Shown: positions 12,149-23,475 of the stretch, piece by piece
Position numbering within the stretch: the first letter of the stretch is position 1
Layout of the letters: the number at the start of each line of letters is the position of its first letter
From: Laburnicola sp. R22_1
Taxonomy: Eukaryota; Ascomycota; Dothideomycetes; Pleosporales; Didymosphaeriaceae
Assembly: GCA_014281115.1 (NCBI GenBank)
Contig: JACONQ010000006.1
Span: 1,922,001-1,986,000, forward strand
Reading direction: 5' to 3'
Length of the DNA: 64,000 nucleotides
Notes under the pieces: generated by a model
Seen by the model: the letters and a program-made list of their open reading frames with translations, nothing else
What the model was told of the DNA's origin: nothing
The model's database searches: none
Translations under genes and position numbers: made by a program

Positions 12149-12168
12149 TACGTATATGGCCGAGCTTA

Positions 12169-12760
12169 ATAGTCTTATTATAGCTAGCGACGCATTGTTT
12201 GCAAACAACACAATAGATAGGAAGAGTTCCTAAGGGTACGCAATTAAACTATTTAGCGGTCTTATTGCCTGGCGAGCTAATAAGCAGGACACAGTTACCA
12301 CTTTAACAACTAAGGCAGAGCTCCTAGCACTATCCTAAGTAGCTAAGGAAGCTATGTTTATGTAGATGCTGCTTAACATACTTTAAGTAACACTGGAAGA
12401 CCTAGTAATTACTATTCAGTGCGACAATAAGTAGATAATTTGGCTGATTAACGAGGAGATCTCTTAGCTAACAACCAAGCTCTAATATGTGGATATCCAC
12501 AATTACTGGCTATAATAGGAGGCAAAAAGGAAGTTAATTAGAGTAATATATGCCCCCTTGAGCGATATAATCGCTAATAGATTCACTAAGACCTTTCCTG
12601 TTAGGACCTGGCCCTAGTTCCTAAGTTAAGTAGGACTGGCAAATGTGAAGGACCGCATAATTGTAGAGTAAGGAGAAATAGATGCGATAACACAAAAGAT
12701 TGAAGCCTTAGGGAGAATAGTAGATGCTAGAACATCCCAGATTACCTAAGAATGAATAGT
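12169..12760 (+). pseudogene. Copia 1 RNase H remnant
   Basis: After element B the copia frame resumes: ASDALFANN, TIDRKSS, GYAIKLFSGLIAW, then AELLALS and VAKEAM, typical of copia RNase H. The corresponding segment in copia 2 starts near 18355. Stops occur at former Gln/Trp codons. Confidence 0.8.
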
Positions 12761-12782
12761 GAACAGCTTAAGGCGAGGTCGC

Positions 12783-12797
12783 CAAGCTAAGGGGGTG
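12783..12797 (+). promoter_or_regulatory. Polypurine tract region of copia 1
   Basis: CAAGCTAAGGGGGTG directly precedes the 3-prime LTR. The same sequence precedes the 3-prime LTR of copia 2 (18942-18956), although the LTRs themselves are different. This is where plus-strand DNA synthesis would be primed. Confidence 0.75.
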
Positions 12798-13015
12798 TGT
12801 TAGATTGGATAGGTGATCTGAACAACTATTATGAGTGGCAGGAGAGAGATGAAACAGCCCCTACCTAAATAGGGATAGTATAGAGGATTAGCCAAGAACC
12901 AAAACAGCGCATAAGCAGACCTCTAGAGGGAGGACACCCTGAAGAACAACAACAACCAACATTACGTATTATTAAGATATAGACTTTATTTATTAATAAA
13001 CCCTTTAATCTAACA
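12798..13015 (+). repeat. 3-prime LTR of copia 1
   Basis: 218 bp from TGTTAGATTGG to TAATCTAACA, followed by the target duplication CTTAT. Confidence 0.93.
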
Positions 13016-13738
13016 CTTATATAACTTTTTATATACACATATAAAAAAAATATTATTAGTATACTTAGAGTGTACTTAGTGCGTAAGTATATATAGATGT
13101 GCTTAGAGCTGTCTAGGTGCCTTAGGTACTTATACTTACTTAAAACTTTTTTGCTCGGCTCTTCTTACCGCCCTAAAACTTAACTAAAATTAACTTTAAT
13201 AGCCAATTTAATAGCTTCCTACACAGCTAACCCTACTAGTATAAAATACCTATTACGCACTTCTATTACTAATAAAAATAGTAGTCCTACTAAATCTTAT
13301 ATATATATACTATTACCTATGGCTACTATAATACTAACTAGTCTATAGACTCTACCTTACGCCGTCTACAATACTAATACTAACTATAATAATAACTACT
13401 AACGCTACCTTATAAAGAATACCTATAGCTACTATTACTACTAAATAGAGTAGTGTTACGCCCACTTTAACTATAGTATTAATAAGCTTACCGCTAATAT
13501 AACCCTATTAAAGAAAAATAAGCTAGAATCTTAGATTTAGTAAGCGAAGCGAATAAGCTTACTATATAAGAAAAGAGGCTAAAGGGCTAAACTATATATA
13601 CGCTTATAAAAAGAAATAAGGCTAAAATAGTACTACTTATATAATTATAAGTATATAATTATACCTAGTTAGAGCCTTATTTTTATAATACACTCTCTAG
13701 GTAGGCTGCGTAAGCAACACGCCTACTTATATAATAAG
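13016..13738. other. AT-rich spacer between the two copia elements
   Basis: No gene. The segment 13021-13150 is repeat R5, seen again at about 51050-51205 (shared features: GTGTACTTAG, GTGC..AAGT, GTGCT or GTGCC before TTAGGT). The rest is RIP-like sequence. Confidence 0.6.
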
Positions 13739-14056
13739 TGTTAGATATTAGGTCACTGGAAATCACTGTGATTTCACGGTGAAATCTAGTAGTCACGTGC
13801 GTCCGATCACATGGTCTTCTTATGACGACAGTTAGTGTAACTTACAGTGATTTCACTGTGAGATCACTGTGAAATACACAAAGGAGACTGGCGTACTACT
13901 GTTACACTACTCCGCACTATTACTAGTGCGTCTTAGCGCTAGATAGATATTGCGTACGATAGCTGAGCTTCTCCGAGGGAGATCACTCGACAATCAATTC
14001 ATCATCAAATCCATCACTTTCATCTCATCTCATTAAAGATACTTACGTATCTGACA
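13739..14056 (+). repeat. 5-prime LTR of copia 2
   Basis: Starts TGTTAGATATTAGG and ends ATCTGACA. It contains several copies of the palindrome-like TCACTGTGA at 13755-13790 and 13850-13875. These could bind a transcription factor of the host, but this is only a sequence observation. Confidence 0.93.
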
Positions 14057-14072
14057 ATTAAGAGTCTCACTA
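14057..14072 (+). promoter_or_regulatory. Primer-binding site of copia 2, tRNA-Lys(CUU) half-molecule
   Basis: ATTAAGAGTCTCA begins at the first base after the LTR and is complementary over 13 nt to the anticodon arm of tRNA-Lys(CUU), nucleotides 39 to 27. Drosophila copia is primed by a tRNA cut between nucleotides 39 and 40, and the complementarity here starts exactly at 39. The assignment rests on the general tRNA-Lys consensus. The tRNA of this species is not in the window. Confidence 0.7.
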
Positions 14073-14092
14073 CCTTAATCAAACTAAAAATC

Positions 14093-17000
14093 ATGTCTCT
14101 ATTAACACTTAGGGATCCCATAGTAATCCTGACCAATTACTTAAACTACACACCATAGCTAAGGCAAATCAATGCCTGAGCCCAGTTGTTAAAAGCATGG
14201 GATCTTATTAACTCATCCCTTAACAATAAACTAATAGCAGAACCAGTCATGCCAGTCGCACCAAATATTGGTGCCTATCAACCAGCTCCCGCTTTCGTTA
14301 ACGGAAACACCAACAACGCCCGTCCATCGCTACTATCGCACCTATCGCCGGCTGGCGAAAAGGCGTACAAAATCGATACCAATTTCTATAAGAATTAACT
14401 CGAAATCTACAAGCTCCTGGATTGAAAGTACGAACAGGAGAAGGAGAACCTAGATAAGCTGGTTATTCTTATTTAAACCACCACCTTGGCACATTTATAG
14501 TCTAATTGCTGCACTCTAGGTAAATTAATTAAATAATAGATTAAGAACCTCACGAAAATAGTTAGGGTTAACCAACACAATGAACAAAGAAGAGCAAGGA
14601 TTAGGTACTAAGACGCTCTTAAACCAATAAGATTAAGTTAGTTAGTTTATAGTACACCTGGCTCGCTAAGTACAATTATGCGGCTATAGAAGCTGAGTAT
14701 AATTATGTGTTAGAGCTTTGGGAGCTAGACTTAGTTAAATAAGATTTTATAAAAGCGGTTACTAAAGTCGCATCTTAATGGGTTACAACCTTCCTGCAAC
14801 ACAGAAGTAAGGATAAGACTATTAATAGAAAAGAGATAGTGAAACTCTTCTAAGAACAAATAGTAATGCAGCACCCAATTAAGGGTAAATAAAGGGGCGC
14901 CTTTGCTATTGTAGGACCATCTCTTGCTAATAGTGGTGTAACCACCCAGGCCGCAGCTGGGGACGCCCAACCTGTGGATAAAGCAGCATTACCCAAGCGA
15001 GGCAGATTACGCGCCAATAAAGCTGGCCCTAAAGCCAAATCCAAGCAGTCCGTACGAGTCACCAACGATAAGCTAATAGTAGTTAGAGGCCAAGAGAGAT
15101 TAAACCCCAAGTGCCCTGCTTGTAAACAACGCCATAGTCTAAAAGACTGCTTTTACGCATTCCCCAACAAACGACCTAAATAGTTCAAACTAAAGCCTGC
15201 TATAGAGGCGGTTATAACATACAGGTTAGAGAATAACCCTGTGCTTATAGAGCGCATAAGATCTATAAAGCGTTAAAAGTCACAGACACTAAAGATTAAA
15301 CAATTAAAGACCCCTACTCTAACTCGAATTACTAAGATTACTAACAATAAATAACTAGATAGCAGACAGATCACTGTCCTCTTAGCGAGCTTTAATGGTA
15401 TTGCAGCCTCCTACTACTTAGACCTAAACACATACCTACTACGTGACTCTGTAATCCTTAATTCTAGCACAACCTACTATATCTTTAATAATATTAATTG
15501 CTTTGTCTTATAGCGACCACTGTTGCCAGGAGACTTTGTATGGGCGGGATCATCACAAGTATAGATAAGGGGATATAGAAGTGTCTATCTTTATGTTAAG
15601 AGTAAGGAGGGAAATTGCTTAGTAAGGTTAGATAACGTCGCCTACTATCCTAGTCTACTTTGCAACCTAGTATCCTTCTAATTACTCTAAAGGCAAGGCC
15701 TCTAGTAGGACACCAAGTTAGACCCAACAACAATTAGGAGACGAGACAATACGATCCTGGCTGAACTCTAAGAAATCTACAATCAATGGGTACTGGAGTT
15801 CATACCAACATCAAAATTAACTTGTACCACAATCAATAGTACGTACGCTACACACAAATTTACCTCGCGCACCGCACAACGAGCGCAGAAGGCGAACGCC
15901 ATCACATGGCACAAACGACTAGGCCACCCAGGCCCTCAGGCACTAGAGCACACAGTGAATTACAGTGAAGGGGTACGTATTAAAGGGTTAACTACGGTCC
16001 AATGCGACGCTTGCGGCAGATTAAAGCTCAGGCGACAAATTAGACGTTAGGCTAGACAAATTAACGATAGCCCAGGAGAGAGAGTCGCTATAGACTTTCA
16101 CAACTTTAAAGACAAGAGCTTAACTGGCAAAAAGAGTATAATGCCTATCTCTAATTATTTCTTAGGCATAGCTTGGGACTTCTACTTTAAAGACAATCGA
16201 CTAGCACGAACAATTATTAAGCTGCTAAAGAAATTTGTACTATTTATAAAAGTACAGTTTAAGGTGACTATAAAAGTTATTAAATCTAATAATGAGATTT
16301 TCTTAGTTAAACAAGACGTTCATAGGTGGTGTGTTAATAAAGGGGTTGTTATTGAGCCTTTAGCACCCAATACCTAAGCTTAAAATGGAGGGGCTGAACG
16401 CTTAGGGGGTGTAATTAAGGAAAAGAGCCGTGCAATGCGACTTAACGCCAACCTCCCCTAGACACTATGGCCAGAGATTACACAAGCGGCCGTATACCTG
16501 TATAATCGAACGCCAAACTACGCCAATTAATGGCGATCACCACACGAAGTATTTTTTACAACAGTTGCCTACTAAAATGGCATCGTCACCTAACCAAAGA
16601 AACTAAACCAGGCTTACCTTAGAGCCTATGGCTGTAAAGCTTTTGCCTTGACTAACAATACAAAACGCGGCAAGAGCAAGCTCTAAAGGCTTAACCTAAA
16701 GGCATAGGTTAGTTACCTAATAGGCTATCGATTAACAAATATCTAAAGAGTATGGATACCTCCACTTAACAAAGTTATTAGCACATGCGACGTTATCTTT
16801 AACAAAAATTAAGTGTTTTTAGGTAAATAAGAAGACCTGTTAGACAACCTTATGCACAGCACTACTAAAGAGATTACTGCATAGACCTAAATAGTAAAGC
16901 TACTGCCCTCACCACTAAAACATAAAAATACAGAGTCTTTCTACAAGGATAAGTTGATTATTAACTCTTACAAGAAGGACGAGGGTGCTCTAGGGTACTA

Positions 17001-18891
17001 TTAAGGGAGGAAGATTAATTACACCTACCCAACACCACTAGAGACACATCCGCCTATCGCACTGCTTGCCTAATTAATAGTGAGTTTCGAACAGGACTAA
17101 ATTGAAAAATTACCTATAGGAACACCACAGCCAGATTAACGCGCTGTGCCATGGGCAGCCGCCTTCCTTGCAGGTACACTCGCAGGAAGTAGAGGCAAAT
17201 ACAAGGGGAAGCCACTTAACAAAGCTTAATTTAATCGCATGCTCGCAGCAGGCAAGAAACCCTATTAAAGTTAACTGCTAGAACCTCTATTATGCAGAAC
17301 CTAGATAGATAATCATCTGTTATTTGAAATATAGAAGGATGCCGAGCGATCCTATCTACAAAGTTACAAAGAAATGAGGTCTTGGAGCGAGGTGCCTACA
17401 GCCTTAGTGCGATCACGCGGTTACTAGATTCTTGACTATATATGGGTATATACCTACAAACTTAATAAACATCACAGATTACAGAAGTGTAAGGCAAGGC
17501 TAGTAGTGCGCGGAGATTAATAACGCCATCTCACTACATAGGATACCTATGCCGCAACACTCGCAGGTAGATTATTTCGCCTACTCATGTTAACAGCGGC
17601 TTGGTTTAACCTAGAGCTAAGCCAGTACGACGTTACCAACGCCTTCGTCCACGCGAACCTAGACAGAGAAATCTACATGCGGATGCCCCAAGGTTATACC
17701 CAAAGAGGCACCATCCTATAGTTGCACAAGGCACTGTATGGCTTACGCATCTCACCACTACTGTGGCAGAGAGAATTCACTAGTGCGCTCAAGGATCTCA
17801 GTTTTACCGCAGTCCCGCACGAACCTTGCTATATAATTAAAGACAGCATTATCATCTTCTTCTATGTAGACGACCTTATCGTTGCATACTCAAAAGATCA
17901 AAAGCACGCTGCCAATGCAGTAATAAAAAAGATAGGTACAAAGTTCACCCTAACTAGTGGTAACGATCTACAGTGGTTCCTAGGCATTAAAGTTATTAGA
18001 GACTGTGCCAATAGGCAACTCTAGTTATCACAAAGGTCCTACATGGACAAGATCAGTTATCTAATCAACTAACGCGACCTTAAACACGATACCCTAATAT
18101 TAGCAGTCAAACTGTTACCTCAAGAAGGACTCGCCCCAATAGCAGAGATCAATTGGTACTAGCGGAAGGTGGGATCAATCCTCTACGCTGCAGTAACCAC
18201 GCGCCCAGACATAGCTTTTGCAAGCTCCCAATTATCGCGCTTCCTTTCAAACCCCAGCGACGACCATCACAACACCGCCGACCGCGTACTGCTATACCTA
18301 TCATCCACCTAATCACTAGGGCTACAATTTAGAGGAGCAGACACTTACAAGGTTGCGAGCGACGCGTTGTTTACAGACAACACCCTTGATAGAAAGAGCT
18401 CACAGGGGTACATTATTAAATTGTTTAGTAGCCTTGTCGCCTAGAAGGCAAACAAACAAGACACTGTCACTACTTCAACGACTGAAGCTGAGTTGCTAGC
18501 ACTTTCACAAGTTGCAAAAGAGGCATTGTTTATAGCTTGGTTAATCAATAAACTTAAGATTAAACTGTCGCTATTAACAATTACTATTAATTGCGACAAC
18601 TAACAAACTATTCGACTTATTACTAAGGAAATCGCCAAATTGCAAACTAAGCTTAGGTATGTCGACATACACAATTATTGGCTTTAATAAGAAGTAGTAC
18701 GTGGAGCTATCAAAGTCTAGTACCAGCAATTAGAAGAAATGGCAGCAGATAGTCTTACAAAAGCTCTGCCAGCCGCCATATAGACTAAGTTCTTGAATTA
18801 ACTAGGACTTGAAGACGTCAGGGGAAGGATTACCGACCAAGAGGCCGACCTCGACGAGTTAGAAGACAGGATGGAAGCTTTTAAACTATAA
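14093..18891 (+). pseudogene. Copia 2 gag-pol remnant
   Basis: ATG 14093 opens gag in one frame. From 14974 on, the zinc knuckle (CPACKQRHSLKDC, CX2CX3HX4C) and all of pol lie in another frame, so an indel sits in gag between about 14400 and 14970. The protease motif near 15450 reads NSS for DSG, so the catalytic Asp is gone. The integrase zinc domain (WHKRLGHPGP ... CDACG) lies near 15908-16020, the core near 16080-16500, reverse transcriptase with KALYGLRISPLLW and YVDD at 17863-17874, and RNase H (SDALFTDN, RKSSQGY, TTEAELLALS) at 18355-18560. It ends at TAA 18889-18891. Many TAG/TAA replace Gln/Trp codons. Confidence 0.9.
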
Positions 18892-18941
18892 GCAATAGTA
18901 CAACTGCGCAAGAGATAGTTTAGCTTGGCCCTCTAAGGATC

Positions 18942-18956
18942 CAAGCTAAGGGGGTG
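18942..18956 (+). promoter_or_regulatory. Polypurine tract region of copia 2
   Basis: CAAGCTAAGGGGGTG abuts the 3-prime LTR, identical to the tract of copia 1. Confidence 0.75.
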
Positions 18957-19274
18957 TGTTAGATATCAGGTTACTAGAAATCACTGTGATTTCACTGTGA
19001 AATCCAGTAGTCACGTGCGTCCGATTACATAGTCTCCTTATGACGACAGTTAGTGTAACTTATAGTGATTTCACTGTGAGATCACTGTGAAATACACAAA
19101 GGAGACTGGCGTACTACTGTTACACTACTCCGCACTATTACTAGTGCGTCTTAGCGCTAGATAGATATTGCGTACGATAGCTGAGCTTCTCCGAGGGAGA
19201 TCACTCGACAATCAATTCATCATCAAATCCATCACTTTCATCTCATCTCATTAAAGATACTTACGTATCTGATA
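18957..19274 (+). repeat. 3-prime LTR of copia 2
   Basis: Matches 13739-14056. The terminal CA has become TA (ends CTGATA), a RIP-type change that would by itself damage integration. Confidence 0.93.
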
Positions 19275-19360
19275 ATAAGGCTTAAAATAATCCTGCTTCT
19301 AATTAGCTTATAAGTTAAGTACCTAACTAAGTAACTAATTACTTATAATAGCGTAATGTG

Positions 19361-19480
19361 GCGTTAAATTAACTACCTAGGGGTAGCATGACAAAGGCTT
19401 TTATCTCAAATAACATAATAAAAAAAGCAGAGCCCTCTGCTTAGTAATTAAAAAAAGCGTAAAAAGGTGATTATAAAAAT
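19361..19480 (+). repeat. Short dispersed repeat R1 copy
   Basis: A well-preserved copy, starting GCGTTAAATTAACTACC and ending AGCGTAAAAAGGTGATTA. It sits directly upstream of an R3 copy. Confidence 0.75.
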
Positions 19481-20440
19481 GCGCGTTTAAACTACTAAGC
19501 GAGCTTAGTAGTCTTAGCGCACACAGCTTCTATATATAAAGTTTTTATAAAAAGGCTACTTAGAACTTTAGGAAAGATATAACTTTAGCGTAGCTACGCT
19601 ATAAGCTATCTTTTCTTTACTATTCTAAGTTGCAAACTGCTATCCTAATTATTATAAATAATATATATTAATATGTTAATAGGTATATACAAGATACACT
19701 ATTACTCTATTATTATAATAAGGTTATTCTTAATAAATCTTCTACTATAGTCTCTCTACACCTACACCCTACTATCTATTTAGGTATTAATATTATTTCT
19801 AAAGAAGTACTTGCTATTACTAAAACGTACACGCTAAAGATTTATACTACTATTGTTAAAGAGGCTATTAAAGTAACTATACTAGAGTTTTATTCTGTCT
19901 AAATACTTATATAGCATAAGAGATAAGTATACTTAATTATTTATAAGGTAGTCCTAGTGTACTAGTTAGGTTAGCAACTTATCTAGTTCGCAAAAAACTA
20001 CAAGATTAAATTTTCACTATAGTAAATATAATTACTCCTTATTAGTAGCAAAATTATCTAGTAGGGGATATAAAAGAAGGATAATAAGGTGTTTATTAAT
20101 AAGCTATATAGTAGTAAGAGCGTTGTATAGATCTATAAGATCCTCCTAACTATTATTACTATTATTGCTATTAAGTTAACTTATCTAGCGCATAAGCGTA
20201 GATAACTAATAATAGTAGTAGTAATAAGCTAGGTGTACTATATACGCTATAAGTAAACTTTGCGTGAATTAGAAGCTTATAAGATATAGATAAGGTGCGA
20301 GTAAATTTAAACTATTATGGCGTTTTTAGGTAGTGTTTAAGGTTAGTCTTTAATTAAAATTAGATGCTGTATATAGTATATAATAACCTTTTATCTTAAT
20401 CTACTTTAACCTTAAACTAAAAAAAAAGGTTAAAAAAGGT
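19481..20440 (+). repeat. Repeat R3, copy 2
   Basis: About 960 bp shared with 48661-49640 in the same orientation and order, and with 1-1606 and 30580-31470 inverted. It ends near the A/T-rich AAAAAAAAAGGTTAAAAAAGGTA-type junction at 20420-20450. No intact gene. Confidence 0.65.
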
Positions 20441-22668
20441 ATTTGGCAAGCTAATTAATATATTATAATTTAAGTGTTTATAGTTATATAAGCCTATAAT
20501 AGCTTTTTATTAATAATAAACTTTGCTTATCTACTTTTTATTTCCTCTCTTAGTTTCTCTAGTTAGTTTTTCTATAGGCGTAAGTTAATTATTCCTACCT
20601 CCTACTTTTTACTTCACTATTATTAACTGCTAACTAGAACGCGCGTAATATATTAATTTATAAGTTTATAAAATTTTAAGCAAAACTCTATTAATAGAAA
20701 CTTAAGCGCGAGGCTAAAGAATTGCAAAAATAGATTACTTAACTTCTCTTTCTAATGCGCCACTCTAGTTGCCTATTAAATTAGGCTCCTAGTAAGAACT
20801 CTACTAATCCTCTAAGCACATATATAATAACTAAAAAGAAGGCATTATAATAGAAACGCACTTAAACTACAACGCCTAAGTAATTTAAGCCTATTAAGGA
20901 GCCTCTCTAATTACGTAAGAAAACTCTAAAGTTAAAAGATAATAATTAAGTTGCCCCTATAGCTAAACTCTTAAATAAACCTAAGTCTATAATTAATCCT
21001 AAAACTTCTGTAAATAAGAAGAGCACAAAAGATAAACTTAGTTTAGCTTCTACTTAAATATATAGCTTTAAGTATAGGTATCTATATATTAGGTACCTTA
21101 AACTTAATCTTTCTAGCAGTTTAGATAGTAGGTATTTTAAGAATATATTAAGTAAATACTTAAATGCACGCTACTATTATTACGCGATTAGTTATATATA
21201 TAAGCCTTTATATAAACTTTTAACTCTTTTAGTACTTCTTTTTTATTAATAATCTCTAGACCTAAAAAGCTTAAAGAGAAGGCGCGCTAGTTTATTTAGT
21301 ATTAAGTAAATAATAATTTAGTATATAATTATATACACTTTTTCTAATTATTTATTAATTTATATAGTACTAATCTTCTTACTCTAATCTTATAAAATAT
21401 TTTAAGAATTGCTTAAAGATATATTTAAGTAAAAGAAAGATTAAAAAGAATAGTACTTTGTCTTCTAATCTCCTCTTAAGTAAGAGTAGCAAGCACTAGT
21501 CTCTTATAGAAGATTACAGCACTATTATACTAGTTAAGAATACTTCTATAAATTAGATTAATTTTACTTAATTAAGTGTATCTAATTAAGCGCTTCTATT
21601 CTATAATATAAATTATCCTATATTAACGCTTAATTACGCTTCTAATTAGTATTAGGGTATTTAGTACAGTGCTGCTTAGACTAGTTTAGATGCGTTATAA
21701 GATTATATAATTGTAAATTAGTTAATTAACTAACCTTCTAATTAGTGTATTAGTGTTTCTACAGCTATAATTAATATATAGTAATCTGCTTAGTTTACTA
21801 GTGTTTGTAATCTATTTTACTTATCTACTCCTACTCTATATAAGATTACTTAGCTTTACTTATTAAAGGAATAGGTTATTTAAACAACTAATTATCGAAA
21901 TAGATTACGTAATATAGTCGTAATATAGTCGTAATATAGTGAAAGATAGGTAGATAGTAATATAATAAGTATAAAATACTTATATAACAAGGTAGATAGT
22001 ATTCTTAATAAGATAAATAGTAAGATAACTAACTTGGATACTTTTTCTAACTTGGAGATTTAGCTTATTTATATAGATAAAGATCTTAGAGATTACGTAA
22101 CTATACACGTGCCTAGAAAGTTATTAAGTTTTACTTTAGGAAACTAATAGTTCTTTGTCTATAATTACGTAATAACACGTGATTAATATGACAAAGAAAG
22201 TCCTAAAGTCTAGACTTTCTAGACTGTACGTTTTCGTTCGATCTTAATCTAGACAACAAGCCAAAAGGTATGTAGCTACTTATTACACTACTATATAATC
22301 TATAGTATAAACTATATAATAGGTAATAAGTATTACTATAAAATAAAAGCATATTAAAGTAAGATTACTTTTAGATTTACATTTTAACAATTTCTTTTAA
22401 CTATACTAGCTATTTCTAAAGGACTTGCTATATAAGGCTAGTACTACTCTTATACTTAGTAGCTTACTTAGTAATTATCTAATAAAACTAATACCTATTC
22501 TAAAATTAAACTAAAAACGCTCTAAGTAAGACTAATAGTATTATATAGGGGCACTTTACTATTATCTACTACTTAACTACTAATTTAACCTATCTAATAG
22601 TACTTTTATATTATACTATTAAACAATAAAATATATAAGCACCTTACTACTAGAAGATATTTATAGTT
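20441..22668. other. RIP-degraded AT-rich DNA, no gene
   Basis: Dense stops in all frames. The only discrete features are three tandem copies of an 11-mer CGTAATATAGT at 21908-21940 and a small palindromic stretch around GTCTAGAC near 22202-22225. Probably more degraded transposon sequence, but no family is recognisable. Confidence 0.5.
21908..21940. repeat. 11-bp tandem repeat, three units
   Basis: CGTAATATAGT repeated three times without change. Confidence 0.85.
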
Positions 22669-22800
22669 TAGTTTTTCTTATAACTAAGAGGTTTCTAATA
22701 AAATATTATAATAATAGTAGTTATTTCTTCTACTATTAGAGATATAAAAAAGTATTTTAAGGTAGTATTAATAAAAAGAAGTTAGTGCGTTAGCTTATTC
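22669..22800 (+). repeat. Short dispersed repeat R2 copy
   Basis: Member of a family of about 125 bp marked by ACTAAG.GGTTTCTAATAAAA at one end and TTTTAAGGTAGT.TTAATAAAAAG..GTTAG at the other. Other copies lie at 23351-23475, 26084-26212, 28937-29028, 25441-25572 (minus) and 29197-29322 (minus), with a stub at 26758-26784. Confidence 0.7.
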
Positions 22801-23350
22801 TAATCTATATAGGCTTAATTTAAGAAAAGGGAGTTAAAACGAGTAATTTACACTAAATAAACAATACAACTATAGGTGTTTATAGACAGGCCTTTAGGTA
22901 ATTATAAGTAGGCCTAAAAGTATATTCTAAGAGATTACTTTATAGTAGCTATACTATTAAAATAATATACTTAACTATCTAAATTAGATACTAATTTTGC
23001 TATATAATACTATACTCTATACTAAGTATACTACCTAAAGTCAATTTTAAAAAAAGTTATTATTTTAATATTAGGAAGAGAAATATCGCAGACCTTTTAG
23101 TATATAGTACAACACTATAAGAGAAAGCTATAGGTATGCTAAAAACGTATTAAAAAAGGTAAAGCAGCTTAGTGATAGGTTAGGCTAGAGACTATTTATT
23201 ATAACTATTTGTTAGCACGTATAAATTAGCCTGTTATACTAGAGATAGTTAATAATATAATACGTAGTTGCCTATACGCACGCAATATAAAATCTAAAAC
23301 TAAATATAGATTAAGTGTTTATCTATTTACTATATAATATATTTTATTAT

Positions 23351-23475
23351 TATATAGTTTGTTTTTTTGCGACTAAGCGGTTTCTAATAAAAATAATATA
23401 ATAATAACAGATATCCCTTCTACTATTGTATATACAGAAAAGCGTTTTAAGGTAGTGTTAATAAAAAGAGTTAGA
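23351..23475 (+). repeat. R2 copy
   Basis: Keeps the least mutated left end of the family (TTTTTTTGCGACTAAGCGG). Confidence 0.7.

Larger units (their letters stand above)
8237..12166 (-). mobile_element. Fot/pogo-like DNA transposon B, interrupted by element C
   Basis: Terminal inverted repeats start AGCTCGGCCATATA at both ends, flanked by TA (8235-8236 and 12167-12168). The TIR repeats the motif TCGGCCA(CA)TATAGTG. Element C has inserted at a TA inside the right TIR, so the inner part of that TIR ends at 10013 and its outermost 16 bases are at 12151-12166. Without C the element is about 1795 bp, nearly the length of A. Excising B with one TA restores exactly the 18-base spacing found in the RNase H region of copia 2, which confirms the borders. 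Confidence 0.85.
1783..13015 (+). mobile_element. Copia-type LTR retrotransposon 1, carrying nested DNA transposons
   Basis: Two 218-bp LTRs (TG...CA) bound the element, flanked by the perfect 5-bp target duplication CTTAT (1778-1782 and 13016-13020). Protein remnants follow the copia order: gag with zinc knuckle, protease, integrase, reverse transcriptase with YVDD, RNase H. The two LTRs differ at about eleven sites, all C/T or G/A transitions, consistent with RIP. About 1.8 kb of the inner length is element A, and another 3.9 kb is element B with C inside it. Removing them restores collinearity with the second copia element at 13739-19274. It is not functional. Confidence 0.93.
13739..19274 (+). 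mobile_element. Copia-type LTR retrotransposon 2
   Basis: A 5536-bp element with 318-bp LTRs (13739-14056 and 18957-19274) and a perfect 5-bp target duplication ATAAG (13734-13738 and 19275-19279). Gag, protease, integrase, reverse transcriptase and RNase H remnants lie in copia order. The LTRs differ at about ten sites, nine of them C/T or G/A transitions. It shares the primer-binding site and polypurine tract with copia 1 but not the LTR sequence, so the two are related families. Confidence 0.95.

Noticed and set aside
19481..20440. Repeat R3 as the 3-prime part of a Ty3/gypsy element
   Set aside because: Weak chromodomain-like resemblance of the decayed frame was not enough, and no RT, integrase or LTR is attached.
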